A stretch of DNA of 64,000 nt from Acidobacteriota bacterium. Lineage in GTDB: Bacteria > Acidobacteriota > Thermoanaerobaculia > Gp7-AA8. The stretch's first letter is position 1. Every line of letters begins with the position of its first letter. A model generated the notes under the pieces. It was not told the origin of the DNA and searched no databases. It worked only from the letters and a program-made list of their open reading frames with translations. Shown here piece by piece: positions 33,601-41,349 of this stretch. Where the stretch lies: the NCBI GenBank assembly GCA_021325515.1, contig JAJPHC010000054.1, forward strand, positions 62,001 through 126,000. The letters are read 5' to 3'. Position numbers and translations under genes: made by a program.

Positions 33601-33840
33601 CGACCGCGAGCCCTCGAACCCGCGAAACCGCGTGACCGGTAGACACGACCCAGCCGTCCAGTGGCGACACTCTCGCAGCCCGGGAGCTGGCTCAGGGGAT
33701 AGCCAACTCGCGAGAATGCCGCCGCTGGGCGGCTGCGTCGCGGAGAAGGTTCCGAGCAGCGCTCGCATCCCGCCGGTCTCCGGATCGGGAGGAAGGAAAT
33801 CGGAGAACAGCTACGCGCTGTCAACCGAAGGAGACCGGTC
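33601..33840 (-). other. Structured leader region upstream of the VirJ-like operon
   Basis: This 240-bp stretch has no credible gene but several inverted repeats: 33773-33781 with 33830-33838 (9 bp), 33807-33811 with 33817-33821, GCCGCC/GGCGGC at 33718-33733, and 33684-33692 with 33701-33709 (one G-U). It could be an RNA leader of the operon; I could not match it to a riboswitch class I know. Confidence 0.35.
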
Positions 33841-33875
33841 GGGGTGCCGGCGCTGCGCGGACCTTGTCCGTCGTT

Positions 33876-34214
33876 TCAGCGCGCGGGCGGAGAGCGGGGA
33901 TCAGCGTGCTTGACGATCGCGAACGCGGGATGCACGAGCGGGCGCACACTCACCCGCGCGATCGTCGTCAGGCCGATGAGGAGGACGAAGGCGACGAGCA
34001 CCGCTGCCAGCACTTCGAAGGTGGCGCGATCGGCGCTGAGATCGTCGGAGACGGAAATGACCGGGAACAGCAGCGCCACCGTGCAGAGGAGCGCGGCGAC
34101 GGCATAGTGCTTTCGATGGCTGACCGCGCGAGGCAGAAGAATCGCGAACGCCGCGATTGCGACGGCAATCCAGAGTCCGTTGAGGATCAGCTCAGCCACG
34201 GCCACGCTATGCAT
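33876..34214 (-). CDS. Hypothetical three-helix membrane protein
   Basis: 112 residues from the ATG at 34214 (a GTG at 34232 would add six). Three hydrophobic helices at about residues 6-25, 37-55 and 65-85, with a short basic loop AVSHRKHYA between the first two and FPVISVSDDLSADRATFEV before the third. The C-terminal tail (HPAFAIVKHADPRSPPAR) is polar. The family is not assigned. It lies downstream of a hairpin after the glutamine synthetase gene on the same strand and is probably transcribed separately or by read-through. Confidence 0.65.
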   Translation of the reverse strand: MHSVAVAELILNGLWIAVAIAAFAILLPRAVSHRKHYAVAALLCTVALLFPVISVSDDLSADRATFEVLAAVLVAFVLLIGLTTIARVSVRPLVHPAFAIVKHADPRSPPAR

Positions 34215-34235
34215 CGTTTGAGTAAGGAGCACAGC

Positions 34236-34260
34236 GGAGCGGCTCTACACAAGCCGCTCC
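34236..34260 (-). terminator. Hairpin downstream of glutamine synthetase
   Basis: GGAGCGGCT (34236-34244), 7-nt loop, AGCCGCTCC (34252-34260): perfect 9-bp stem beginning 19 bp after the glutamine synthetase stop. No T-run follows on the minus strand, so it is a weak terminator or a 3'-end stabiliser. Confidence 0.5.
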
Positions 34261-34278
34261 GGGCTCATTCAGTATACG

Positions 34279-35292
34279 TTAGTCACCGCAAACGGTTTCG
34301 ATGAGAATCGCACAAACCTGATAAGGGTCCATGTTCGCCGCAGGACGGCGGTCTTCGAAATAGCCACGTCCTGTTGCAGTCGTGGCCATCGGAATCCGCA
34401 CCGATGCGCCGCGATCGCTGATGCCGTAACGGAACGCGTGAATCGGCGCGGTTTCGTGCAGACCGGTCAGGCGCTCCTCGTTGTGCGCGCCGTAGACCTT
34501 GATGTGATCGTCGTGGCGCTTCTCGAGTTTCTTCATCGCCTCTTCGATCACCTTGATGCCGCCCTCTTCGCGCATCGCCTTCGTCGAGAAATTCGTGTGC
34601 GCCCCTGCCCCGTTCCAGTCGCCCTTCACCGGCTTGGGATAAAGCGTCGCGCTCACTCCGAACTCTTCGCCGATGCGATACAGCAGCCAGCGCGCGAGCC
34701 AGAGCTCGTCGGCGACATCCGGCGCACCCACTGCACCAATCTGGAACTCCCACTGCGCAGGCATGACCTCGGCGTTCGTGCCGACGATGTGAATGCCGGC
34801 GCGAATGCACGCATCCGCATGGGCCTCGACGATGTCACGGCCGAAGACTTCGTCGCTGCCGACGCCGCAGTAGTAACCGCCCTGGGGCGCGGGAAATCCG
34901 GACTCCGGCCAGCCGAGCGGACGATTCCCTTCGAAGAACGTGTACTCCTGCTCGATCCCGAACCACGGATCGTGATCCTTGTACTTGTCCGCAACCTCGC
35001 GCAGATGCGCGCGCGTATTGCTCCAGTGCACGCTGCCGTCAGGATTCAGGACTTCGCACAGAACGAGAATGTCGTTCTCGCGATGAAGCGGATCGGGAAC
35101 GATTTTCACGGGACGCAGCAGCAGATCGGAAAAGTGCCCGCTCGCCTGGTATGTGCTCGAGCCGTCATATCCCCACTCGGGAATCTGATCCACACTCTTG
35201 ACCGGGCCGTCGAGGATCTTCGTCTTCGAACGGAGTTTGGCCGTCGGTTTCTGTCCATCAATCCAAATGTACTCGGCAGTAATCTTCGCCAA
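34279..35292 (-). CDS. glnII: Glutamine synthetase, type II (GSII)
   Basis: 337 residues, the length of eukaryote-like GSII rather than GlnA (about 470). Makes glutamine from glutamate, ammonia and ATP. Motifs: beta-Grasp WGYDGSSTYQA, ATP/Glu site WFGIEQEYTFFEG, GTNAEVMPAQWEFQIG, and KPVKGDWNGAGAHTNFST; NRGASVRIP appears as DRGASVRIP. The start is a TTG at 35292 preceded by a perfect GGAGGT at 6-nt spacing; the longer frame to 35397 adds residues with no similarity to the fold. Transcribed alone, divergent from the CREST-family gene. Confidence 0.93.
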   Translation of the reverse strand: MAKITAEYIWIDGQKPTAKLRSKTKILDGPVKSVDQIPEWGYDGSSTYQASGHFSDLLLRPVKIVPDPLHRENDILVLCEVLNPDGSVHWSNTRAHLREVADKYKDHDPWFGIEQEYTFFEGNRPLGWPESGFPAPQGGYYCGVGSDEVFGRDIVEAHADACIRAGIHIVGTNAEVMPAQWEFQIGAVGAPDVADELWLARWLLYRIGEEFGVSATLYPKPVKGDWNGAGAHTNFSTKAMREEGGIKVIEEAMKKLEKRHDDHIKVYGAHNEERLTGLHETAPIHAFRYGISDRGASVRIPMATTATGRGYFEDRRPAANMDPYQVCAILIETVCGD

Positions 35293-35347
35293 TGCAGGAC
35301 CTCCAGAAGTTGTGTTTTTGTAAGGAAAACGAGGTACAGCGGGGTGG

Positions 35348-36100
35348 ATGAGGGAGGATAGCAGAATCTTTTTCAGGATGCGCAGCGCACTTTTCATTAC
35401 CGCGGTACTGGCGGCGGTGACGATCGCCGGAACGATGCTTTTCGTACCGCCGATTGCGCAGAGCGAGGCCTATCACTCGTTCGCGGACACGCGCACGATC
35501 CTCGGCATCCCCAACGGCTGGAACGTGTTGTCCAATCTCGGGTTCCTCCTCGCCGGCATCGTGACGCTGGTTCGCGGGCCGCGACGCCTCGCACCGGTTG
35601 TCTTCGGTGCCGGCCTGATCCTCACCTCGATCGGATCCAGCATCTACCACCTCGATCCCAACGACGCGACGCTCCTCTACGACCGCGCAGGAATGGTCGT
35701 CGCGCTGATGGCGGTGATCGCACTCCTGATCGAGGACTGCGACGGGAAGCACAGGCTCGCGACACTTCTGGCCGCCGAGGCCATCGGATTCACGAGCCTG
35801 GTGTGGTGGAAGACGACCGGCGATCTGCGGCTCTACGGAGTTGTGCAGTTCTTCCCCGGCCTCCTGATCATGATCCTCGCGATGCGCAAGCGGACTCGCC
35901 CTTCGCTGCTCTGGGTCATCGTGCTCTATGCGATCGCGAAAGCGTGCGAGTCCTTCGACAAGCCCATCTTCGACGCATTGCACGCCGTCAGCGGCCACAC
36001 GTTGAAGCATGTCGCGGCGGCGGGAGCGACTCTGGTGATCTCGAGCTGGATCAGCGGGAACCGCGAGCCGCTTCGGAAATATCGGGAGACGGCTCCATGA
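35348..36100 (+). CDS. CREST/ceramidase-like seven-helix membrane protein
   Basis: 250 residues, about seven hydrophobic helices. Conserved polar residues match the CREST superfamily (alkaline ceramidases, PAQR, Per1): SNLGFLLAG, GSSIYHLDPN, YDRAGMVVALMAV, then ACESFDKPIF and SGHTLKHVAAAG, which together give a Ser-His-Asp-His-His metal-site pattern. In alkaline ceramidases this site cleaves an amide-linked fatty acid; here the substrate is unknown. Start could be 35348 or 35378. The end overlaps the convergent GGDEF gene by 50 bp. Confidence 0.78.
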   Translation: MREDSRIFFRMRSALFITAVLAAVTIAGTMLFVPPIAQSEAYHSFADTRTILGIPNGWNVLSNLGFLLAGIVTLVRGPRRLAPVVFGAGLILTSIGSSIYHLDPNDATLLYDRAGMVVALMAVIALLIEDCDGKHRLATLLAAEAIGFTSLVWWKTTGDLRLYGVVQFFPGLLIMILAMRKRTRPSLLWVIVLYAIAKACESFDKPIFDALHAVSGHTLKHVAAAGATLVISSWISGNREPLRKYRETAP

Positions 36101-37220
36101 CCGCTTCCTCGCCGGCACGCGAGATCACGACCTGATTCTTCCCGAGCGACTTCGCGCGGTACATCGCCGCGTCCGCCCGTTTCAGCAGCTGGTTCTTGTC
36201 CTGTTCGACGGGCAGATTGCTGGCGGGATCCGGAATGTGCTGCGCGACCCCGATCGATGCCGTGAGCACGCCGCGCAGGTGCAGCGGCGGCATCGAGAAT
36301 CCCCACTCGCGATCGAGGAAGCTCGACTTCTCGATCGTCGCCCGGATCTCCTCGGCGATCGCGATGCCCTGATCGAGCGTCGTGTTCGGAAGAATCATCA
36401 CGAACTCGTCGCCGCCGTAGCGAGCCACCGTCGCATCGCCAAGCTGCACGATCCGCTTGAGATGAAAGCCGACCTCCCGCAGCGCCTGGCTCCCTGCGAG
36501 ATGCCCATGGCAGTCGTTGATCACCTTGAAGTGATCGAGATCCATGAAGATCAACACGGCTTCCTTGCCGCTCTTCCGCGCATCGGCCAGTGAGTCCGTC
36601 AGCCGCACGTTGAACCAGCGATCGTTGTACAGGCCGGTGAGGTCATCCTTCTTCGCGAGCTCGTGCGCGCGCCGCGCATCGAGCGCGTTCTGCAGAGTGA
36701 AGGATGTGTAGCCGGCGAAGATCTCCAGCAGCGTCATGTCGCGCTGCGAAAACGGTTTTCCGTCGAGGCGATTGATCAGCTCGAGCACACCGCAGACATG
36801 CTTGCCGATGTAGATCGGCACACAGACGATCGTTTGCGTCGTGTGCCCGATCTTCTCGTCGATCTGCGAGAAAAAGAATTGATCGTCCTTCACATCCGTG
36901 GAGAGATACGGCGTGCCCGTCTGATACACGCGGCCGACGATGCCGTGCTGCGCCGACAGGCGCTGGCCGATGAGATGTTTGCTCGACTCGCCGAAGGTTG
37001 CGATGAAGACGAGGTCGTTGTCCCGCCGGTTCGCGACCTTGCGGTAGGGATCATCGAGAAGAATCGATCCAGACTCGGAAGGAACGAACTCGTATGCTTT
37101 CTGAAGGATTTGCCGGAGGACGAGATCGAGGTCGACTTCGGTGCGGAGGCTGAGCCCGGCCTTGTGCCTCTCGAGGAATCGCTCGAGTTGGGGAACTTCC
37201 AGTGAGTGAAACTGGATCAT
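36051..37220 (-). CDS. GAF-GGDEF diguanylate cyclase
   Basis: 389 residues: a short N-terminal helix, a GAF domain at about 25-185 (SGSILLDDPYRKVANRR, HGIVGRVYQTGTPYLSTDV, CVPIYIGKHVCGVLELINR), and a GGDEF domain with KKDDLTGLYNDRWF and the intact active site RYGGDEFVMILP. It should make cyclic di-GMP from two GTP. An RxxD inhibitory site is not obvious before GGDEF. Cytoplasmic. Its ATG overlaps the stop of the upstream HExxH mini-protein (ATGA), so both are made together. Confidence 0.93.
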   Translation of the reverse strand: MIQFHSLEVPQLERFLERHKAGLSLRTEVDLDLVLRQILQKAYEFVPSESGSILLDDPYRKVANRRDNDLVFIATFGESSKHLIGQRLSAQHGIVGRVYQTGTPYLSTDVKDDQFFFSQIDEKIGHTTQTIVCVPIYIGKHVCGVLELINRLDGKPFSQRDMTLLEIFAGYTSFTLQNALDARRAHELAKKDDLTGLYNDRWFNVRLTDSLADARKSGKEAVLIFMDLDHFKVINDCHGHLAGSQALREVGFHLKRIVQLGDATVARYGGDEFVMILPNTTLDQGIAIAEEIRATIEKSSFLDREWGFSMPPLHLRGVLTASIGVAQHIPDPASNLPVEQDKNQLLKRADAAMYRAKSLGKNQVVISRAGEEAVMEPSPDISEAARGSR

Positions 37221-37531
37221 GATTCCTCTGGCTTCCCAGAAGTTTCGATTATAAGCGCCTCCTGTTCGAAGGAGATACGCCGGTAGGCCTCGTCCGGCGG
37301 AAGGCCGGCCCGGCGATGAGCGAGATATTCGCGAAGATACCGGAAGAGAAATCGCACGATTCCGAGGCGCGCCATCTGCTCGACGTGGACGCGCTCGTGG
37401 CGAAGAATGCGGTCGTACTCGGACTCAGGAAGAAGGTTCGAGAGATACACGCGCTTCCCGAGCGTGATCGCCGCAACGTCGTTCCGCAGCAACGGCCGAA
37501 GCCACCAGGGAAAGCCGATCCTTACATGCAT
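37217..37531 (-). CDS. Small HExxH-containing protein (minimal metallopeptidase-like)
   Basis: 104 residues with a zinc-type motif HERVHVEQ at about 44-51, preceded by LPESEYDRILRH and followed by an amphipathic stretch and a tail PPDEAYRRISFEQEALI. The layout (short protein, HExxHxxQ, nearby Glu/Tyr-rich tail) resembles the DUF4157-like minimal zincin core rather than a full peptidase. No signal peptide. Translationally coupled to the GAF-GGDEF cyclase by a 4-nt overlap, which is an unusual pairing. Confidence 0.72.
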   Translation of the reverse strand: MHVRIGFPWWLRPLLRNDVAAITLGKRVYLSNLLPESEYDRILRHERVHVEQMARLGIVRFLFRYLREYLAHRRAGLPPDEAYRRISFEQEALIIETSGKPEES

Positions 37532-37593
37532 TCCTCATGAGAGAACGTTCCCCGGCGCGATTCTCTTCGCGTCCACTCTCGGAGTCTGAGCGC

Positions 37594-37739
37594 TCAAGCG
37601 CGCAACGCGCGAAAAGCAATCGCGGTGACCCCGATTGCGAGCACCGGGAGAGTGATCGGACGAGCAGGTCTCCATCGCGCAGCTCCGTTCCAGAGACCGG
37701 CATCGCGAGGATCGCAAGCAGAAGCGCAACGCCACGCAC
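37594..37739 (-). pseudogene. Possible frameshifted two-helix membrane protein
   Basis: From a GTG at 37739 one frame encodes a hydrophobic helix (RGVALLLAILAMPVS); a second frame, after a shift near 37690, continues WNGAARWRPARPITLPVLA and IGVTAIAFRALRA to a stop at 37594. Together these would make a ~50-residue two-helix protein. This may be a decayed gene, a sequencing error, or chance; nothing else explains the 242-bp gap between the DUF4442 and HExxH genes. Confidence 0.25.
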
Positions 37740-37773
37740 ACCGAAGATACGGAGCCGCGTCGCCGCGCGCGTC

Positions 37774-38235
37774 CTACTTCTTCTTGAGCGACAGCGTCAG
37801 CTCGAACGTCGCCACCGGCTCCTCGCCAAGTTTCTTCGGGCACGTCGCGACGACGTGGACCGTCGACTCCTGCCGCTCGCCCGTCTCGATTGCGCGCTGC
37901 ACCGTCGCCTGGATCGACTCGCCGTCTTCGCACGTGAAGAGCACATCGTCTTCCGGCCGCTTCAAGAAGCTTCCCTTGACGTCCTTGAAGACGAATGCGA
38001 GCCGCGCCTTCTGCTTCTGCATCAAGTGAAATGCGATCAACCCGCCGGAGACGTCGGCGCCGATGCAGAGCGCGCCGAAGTACATCGAGCCGAGATGATT
38101 CTTCGTCTTCCAGTTCAGCGGAATCTGCACCAGGCAGCGCCGCTCGTTCACCTCGATGATCTTCGGAGACGCGAGCCAGAGCAGAAAGACGTTCTTCAGC
38201 GCCCAGAGCCGGACGCCCAGCGTTTCTTTGTTCAT
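37774..38235 (-). CDS. DUF4442 hotdog-fold (thioesterase-like) protein
   Basis: 153 residues of the PaaI/YiiD-like hotdog group. Family blocks: RRCLVQIPLNWKTKNHLGSMYFGAL, GADVSGGLIAFHLMQ and LAFVFKDVKGSFLKRP, with a C-terminal strand PVATFELTLSLKK. Hotdog proteins hydrolyse or bind acyl-CoA thioesters; DUF4442 members are uncharacterised. It overlaps the SDR gene by 4 nt (ATGA), so the two form an operon that may act on the same acyl or keto compound. Confidence 0.85.
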   Translation of the reverse strand: MNKETLGVRLWALKNVFLLWLASPKIIEVNERRCLVQIPLNWKTKNHLGSMYFGALCIGADVSGGLIAFHLMQKQKARLAFVFKDVKGSFLKRPEDDVLFTCEDGESIQATVQRAIETGERQESTVHVVATCPKKLGEEPVATFELTLSLKKK

Positions 38236-39002
38236 CGCTTCAGCTTACTGCGATCGATCTTCCGTTTTGCGTAGACGACGGTCATGCGGTCGAACAGCGC
38301 GCGCGGCAGGAATCGAAGTCCGCGCGTGAGCAGCGACATCGGCAGCGGAAACTCGATCACATCGTTTCCCGCTTCGAGCCGGCTGGCGATGTACTTCGCC
38401 GCGCGCGGCGCCTGCCAGAGGAACGGCATCTTCCTGTTCTTCTCCGTCATCGGTGTTGCGACGAACCCGGGATTGATGATCGTCACGCCGACGCCGAGCG
38501 GCTTCAACTCGATGCGGCTCGCTTCGAGAAACGACTGCATCGCCGATTTCGTCGCCGAGTAGACGGAGGACGACGGTAATCCCCGATGTCCGGCGAGCGA
38601 GGCGACACCGGCGAACCTTCCCGACTTCCGCTCGATCATCGACGGGATCACGGCGTCGAACAGATACATCATGCCGAGGATGTTGACGCGGACCATCTGC
38701 TCGGCATCGGAGAGATTGAACTCGAAGGCGAAGCTGGGAACGCCGACCCCTGCGTTGGCGATCGCAAGATCGAAGGGGCCGCCGAGCTCCGCCTCCCCTC
38801 GCCTCACCGCCGCATGAACGGCGGCAGCATCGCGCACATCGCATTCGATCGCGACCGCGCGCGGAAGCTCGCCTGCGAGCTTCGCCAGCATATCGCCGCG
38901 CCGCGCAAGCAGCGCGAGCTCCCATCCGCGCGACGCCAGCTCGCGCGCCAGCGCCTCGCCGATTCCGCTCGATGCTCCGGTGATGATGCAGCGCTTCGTC
39001 AC
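38232..39002 (-). CDS. Short-chain dehydrogenase/reductase (classical SDR)
   Basis: 256 residues. NAD(P)-binding TGASSGIGEALAREL at the N-terminus, the structural NAG in IANAGVG, catalytic Ser in ASLAGHRGLPSSS, and YSATK (Tyr/Lys) in the normal spacing; then INPGFVATPMT. A basic residue after the first strand (LLARRGD) suggests NADPH preference. The C-terminal extension (LPMSLLTRGLRFLPRALFDR) may bind membranes, as in DltE/YqjQ-like SDRs. Substrate unknown. Operon with the DUF4442 gene. Confidence 0.9.
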   Translation of the reverse strand: MTKRCIITGASSGIGEALARELASRGWELALLARRGDMLAKLAGELPRAVAIECDVRDAAAVHAAVRRGEAELGGPFDLAIANAGVGVPSFAFEFNLSDAEQMVRVNILGMMYLFDAVIPSMIERKSGRFAGVASLAGHRGLPSSSVYSATKSAMQSFLEASRIELKPLGVGVTIINPGFVATPMTEKNRKMPFLWQAPRAAKYIASRLEAGNDVIEFPLPMSLLTRGLRFLPRALFDRMTVVYAKRKIDRSKLKR

Positions 39003-39026
39003 GGCGCGCGATTATGTCATGCGCCC

Positions 39027-40877
39027 TCACGCCTGAAACTTCGGCAGCTTCACGCGATCCTTGAACACCGCCTCGAAGAGATCTCCGACTTTCGCCAGAC
39101 GCTCCGGCATCGTACGGATGTTGTACTTCAACGGATCGAGCTTCTTCGTGACCTCGTTCCATTTCAGCGGTGCGGAGACCGGCGCGCCGTCGATCGCGCG
39201 CGGCGAGTACGGCGCCACGATCGTCTTGCCGTAACCGTTCTGCATGCAGTCGAGATAGAGCCTGCCGCGGCGCTTGTTGATCGCGCGCTCCATCGTCATC
39301 CACGGCACCGACGCCGCGATCGCGCTGCCCACCTGACAGGCGAACGCGTTCGCCTCTTCGTGCGAATAGCCGCGCGCGATCGGAACGAAGACGTGAATGC
39401 CGCGTTTGCCGGATGTCTTCGGCACGCTCGGCAGCTTCAGATTGTCGAGCAATCGCCGCACGATCAGCGCGGCCTCGATCGCCTGCTCGATCCCCTTCCC
39501 CTTCGCCGGATCGAGATCGAAGACGACCCAGTCCGGCTCCTCGAGCTTCGGCGCATGTGAGCTCCACATGTGCACCGTGAGCACCGACATCTGCGCCAGC
39601 CATCGCAACGCCTCGGTGCTGTCGACGACGAGATGGCTCACGCTCTTCCGGCTGGAGACTCGCGTCGGTGTCGCGATCGTCGTCAGCCATCCGGGAGCTT
39701 CGCGGCCGAGGTTCTGATGAAACCAGGAGGGCTTGTCGATCCCCTGATTCCAATGTTCCAGCGTCAACGGACGGCCGGCGAGCGCGCGCATCATCGGCTT
39801 CGCCATCGCGACGTAGTACTCGGCGAGATCTTCCTTCGTGATCCCGTCGCGCGGATAGAGCACGCGCTCCGGATGCGTCAGCGTGACGGACCTCGGAACC
39901 GTCCGCGAGCCACCGCCACCGCGTTTCCGCGAAACCTTTTCCACCTCCACGGGTTCCTCCTTCACCACCTCGGCCGGCGTCTTGTCCTCGCGGAGTCCGA
40001 GAAAGGACGGGTGCCGCAGCCGGTTGTCCGAGGTCCACTCCGTGAAGGCGACCTGCGCGACGAGGCGGGGCCGGACCCATGTCGCATCGCGGACCCGCGG
40101 GGCATCCCTAACCATCGACTGCACCACGGCGTCCTTTGACAACACGTCCTTCAGCCAGACGCGCATCTTGTAGGAGAAGCCGGTGCCGACCTTGCCGGCA
40201 TAGTGGAGTTGTCCATCCTTCCCCATCACCGCGAGATGCAGCGACCCGACCTCGCGCGAGGAGTGCGACGAGGGCTGAAATCCGACGACCACCAGTTCCT
40301 GCTGATTGAGCGCCTTGATCTTCAGCCATTCCTTCGAGCGGCGTGTCTCATAGATCGACGTCCGGCGTTTGGCGATGATCCCTTCGTAGCCGTCATGAGC
40401 TGCTTCGCGCAGTGCCTCGGCCCACGGCTTGTCGATCTTCGCGGCGATCTTCACGCCGGCAGGTGCACGCCGCAGGAGTTTTTCGAGCAGCGCACGCCGC
40501 TCGTCGTAGCTCCGGAACCGAACATCCTTCCCCTCGTGCCAGAGGACATCGAAAAAGAAGATCACTTCGCGGTTGCCCTGCTGCAGAAGCTGGAACCGCG
40601 GAGTGCCGTTCTCATCGAGCGCCACGATCTCGCCGTCGAGGACGACATCGTCGAGCTTCAGCCTGGCGAGCGCCTGCGCCACGCGCGGAAACTTCGGCGC
40701 GAGATCGAGCTCGTTGCGGCTCCACATCGCCAGCCGGCCATCGCTGATTGCGACGAGCGCGCGGAATCCGTCATATTTCAGCTCGTACACCCAACCCGAC
40801 TCGTCCGCCGGCGCCGCGGTCGTGAGTGTCGCGAGCATCGGCGGAAAGACGCGTCGGAGCAGATCCTCTGGTTTCAT
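39027..40877 (-). CDS. ligD: ATP-dependent DNA ligase/primase-polymerase LigD (LIG-POL)
   Basis: 616 residues. The N-terminal ligase has the nucleotidyl lysine Lys34 in YELKYDGFRA, then LDGEIVALDE and EGIIAKRRTS, and an OB-fold up to about 300. A basic, glycine-rich linker (KVSRKRGGGGSRTVPR) leads to the polymerase domain (about 330-616) with VVFDLDPAKG metal site and KTSGKRGIHVFVP. It joins double-strand breaks with Ku by NHEJ. The phosphoesterase (PE) domain of many LigD proteins is absent and no Ku gene is in the window. Its start codon is 9 bp from a divergent gene. Confidence 0.93.
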   Translation of the reverse strand: MKPEDLLRRVFPPMLATLTTAAPADESGWVYELKYDGFRALVAISDGRLAMWSRNELDLAPKFPRVAQALARLKLDDVVLDGEIVALDENGTPRFQLLQQGNREVIFFFDVLWHEGKDVRFRSYDERRALLEKLLRRAPAGVKIAAKIDKPWAEALREAAHDGYEGIIAKRRTSIYETRRSKEWLKIKALNQQELVVVGFQPSSHSSREVGSLHLAVMGKDGQLHYAGKVGTGFSYKMRVWLKDVLSKDAVVQSMVRDAPRVRDATWVRPRLVAQVAFTEWTSDNRLRHPSFLGLREDKTPAEVVKEEPVEVEKVSRKRGGGGSRTVPRSVTLTHPERVLYPRDGITKEDLAEYYVAMAKPMMRALAGRPLTLEHWNQGIDKPSWFHQNLGREAPGWLTTIATPTRVSSRKSVSHLVVDSTEALRWLAQMSVLTVHMWSSHAPKLEEPDWVVFDLDPAKGKGIEQAIEAALIVRRLLDNLKLPSVPKTSGKRGIHVFVPIARGYSHEEANAFACQVGSAIAASVPWMTMERAINKRRGRLYLDCMQNGYGKTIVAPYSPRAIDGAPVSAPLKWNEVTKKLDPLKYNIRTMPERLAKVGDLFEAVFKDRVKLPKFQA

Positions 40878-40886
40878 ACGCTTCGC

Positions 40887-41120
40887 ATGTCACGCTACAT
40901 CAAGAATGTTGCCCGCGTCTCCGCCTCCCTCGGCCCCAGCGAGGAGCGCGGCTATGCCGTCTGGGCAGGCTACGATATTGTCGGCGTCGACGATGATCTG
41001 TCCGCCCTCGGGCTGCTGAAAGTGAGCGAGGCCGGCGATCGCGGCGTCACGACGTTCACGGCCGTCGAGCCGGATGACGTGGCCATGTACGAAAAACTCG
41101 GATTGCGGAGGAAGCCGTGA
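40887..41120 (+). CDS. Small hypothetical protein
   Basis: 77 residues, no signal or membrane segment: a compact acidic sequence with YIKNVARVSASLGPSEERGYA, then VDDDLSALGLLKVSEAGD and ending EPDDVAMYEKLGLRRKP. I do not recognise it. The start codon is only 9 bp from the divergent ligD start. Its stop overlaps the GTG of the following gene (GTGA), so the two small genes form an operon. Confidence 0.6.
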   Translation: MSRYIKNVARVSASLGPSEERGYAVWAGYDIVGVDDDLSALGLLKVSEAGDRGVTTFTAVEPDDVAMYEKLGLRRKP

Positions 41121-41347
41121 CGAACGATGAATTGAAGAGCGGTGCCGCGGCAGTCGCGGCGGAGATGAAATCCGCCGGTGAGACTCTCCCGCCGGAATTG
41201 AGGAAGCGATTCATAGAAGTCCGCACCGCGCTCTTCACACGCGGCATCTACGATCCTGTGCTGGTTCGATTCGACAGCTACACCGCACCGAAGGCATCCG
41301 TCTCGGAGATCGCGGAACAACTCACCAACGTGGCGGAATCGCTCTAG
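41117..41347 (+). CDS. Small hypothetical protein
   Basis: 76 residues from a GTG with a strong GGAGGAAG just upstream and a 4-nt overlap with the previous gene. Mostly helical: ELKSGAAAVAAEMKSAGETLP, then ELRKRFIEVRTALFTRGIYDP and PKASVSEIAEQLTNVAESL. No recognised domain. The good ribosome site and tight coupling support it being real. Confidence 0.6.
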   Translation: MTNDELKSGAAAVAAEMKSAGETLPPELRKRFIEVRTALFTRGIYDPVLVRFDSYTAPKASVSEIAEQLTNVAESL

Positions 41348-41349
41348 TC

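Noticed and set aside
33601-33768. N-terminal extension of the VirJ-like protein
   Set aside because: The extra residues show no signal or conservation-type pattern, and the ATG at 33600 begins a good signal peptide.
33601-33840. c-di-GMP-I (GEMM) riboswitch before the VirJ-like gene
   Set aside because: A GACGCA element is visible on the minus strand, but the GCAAAGCC core and tetraloop receptor are not.
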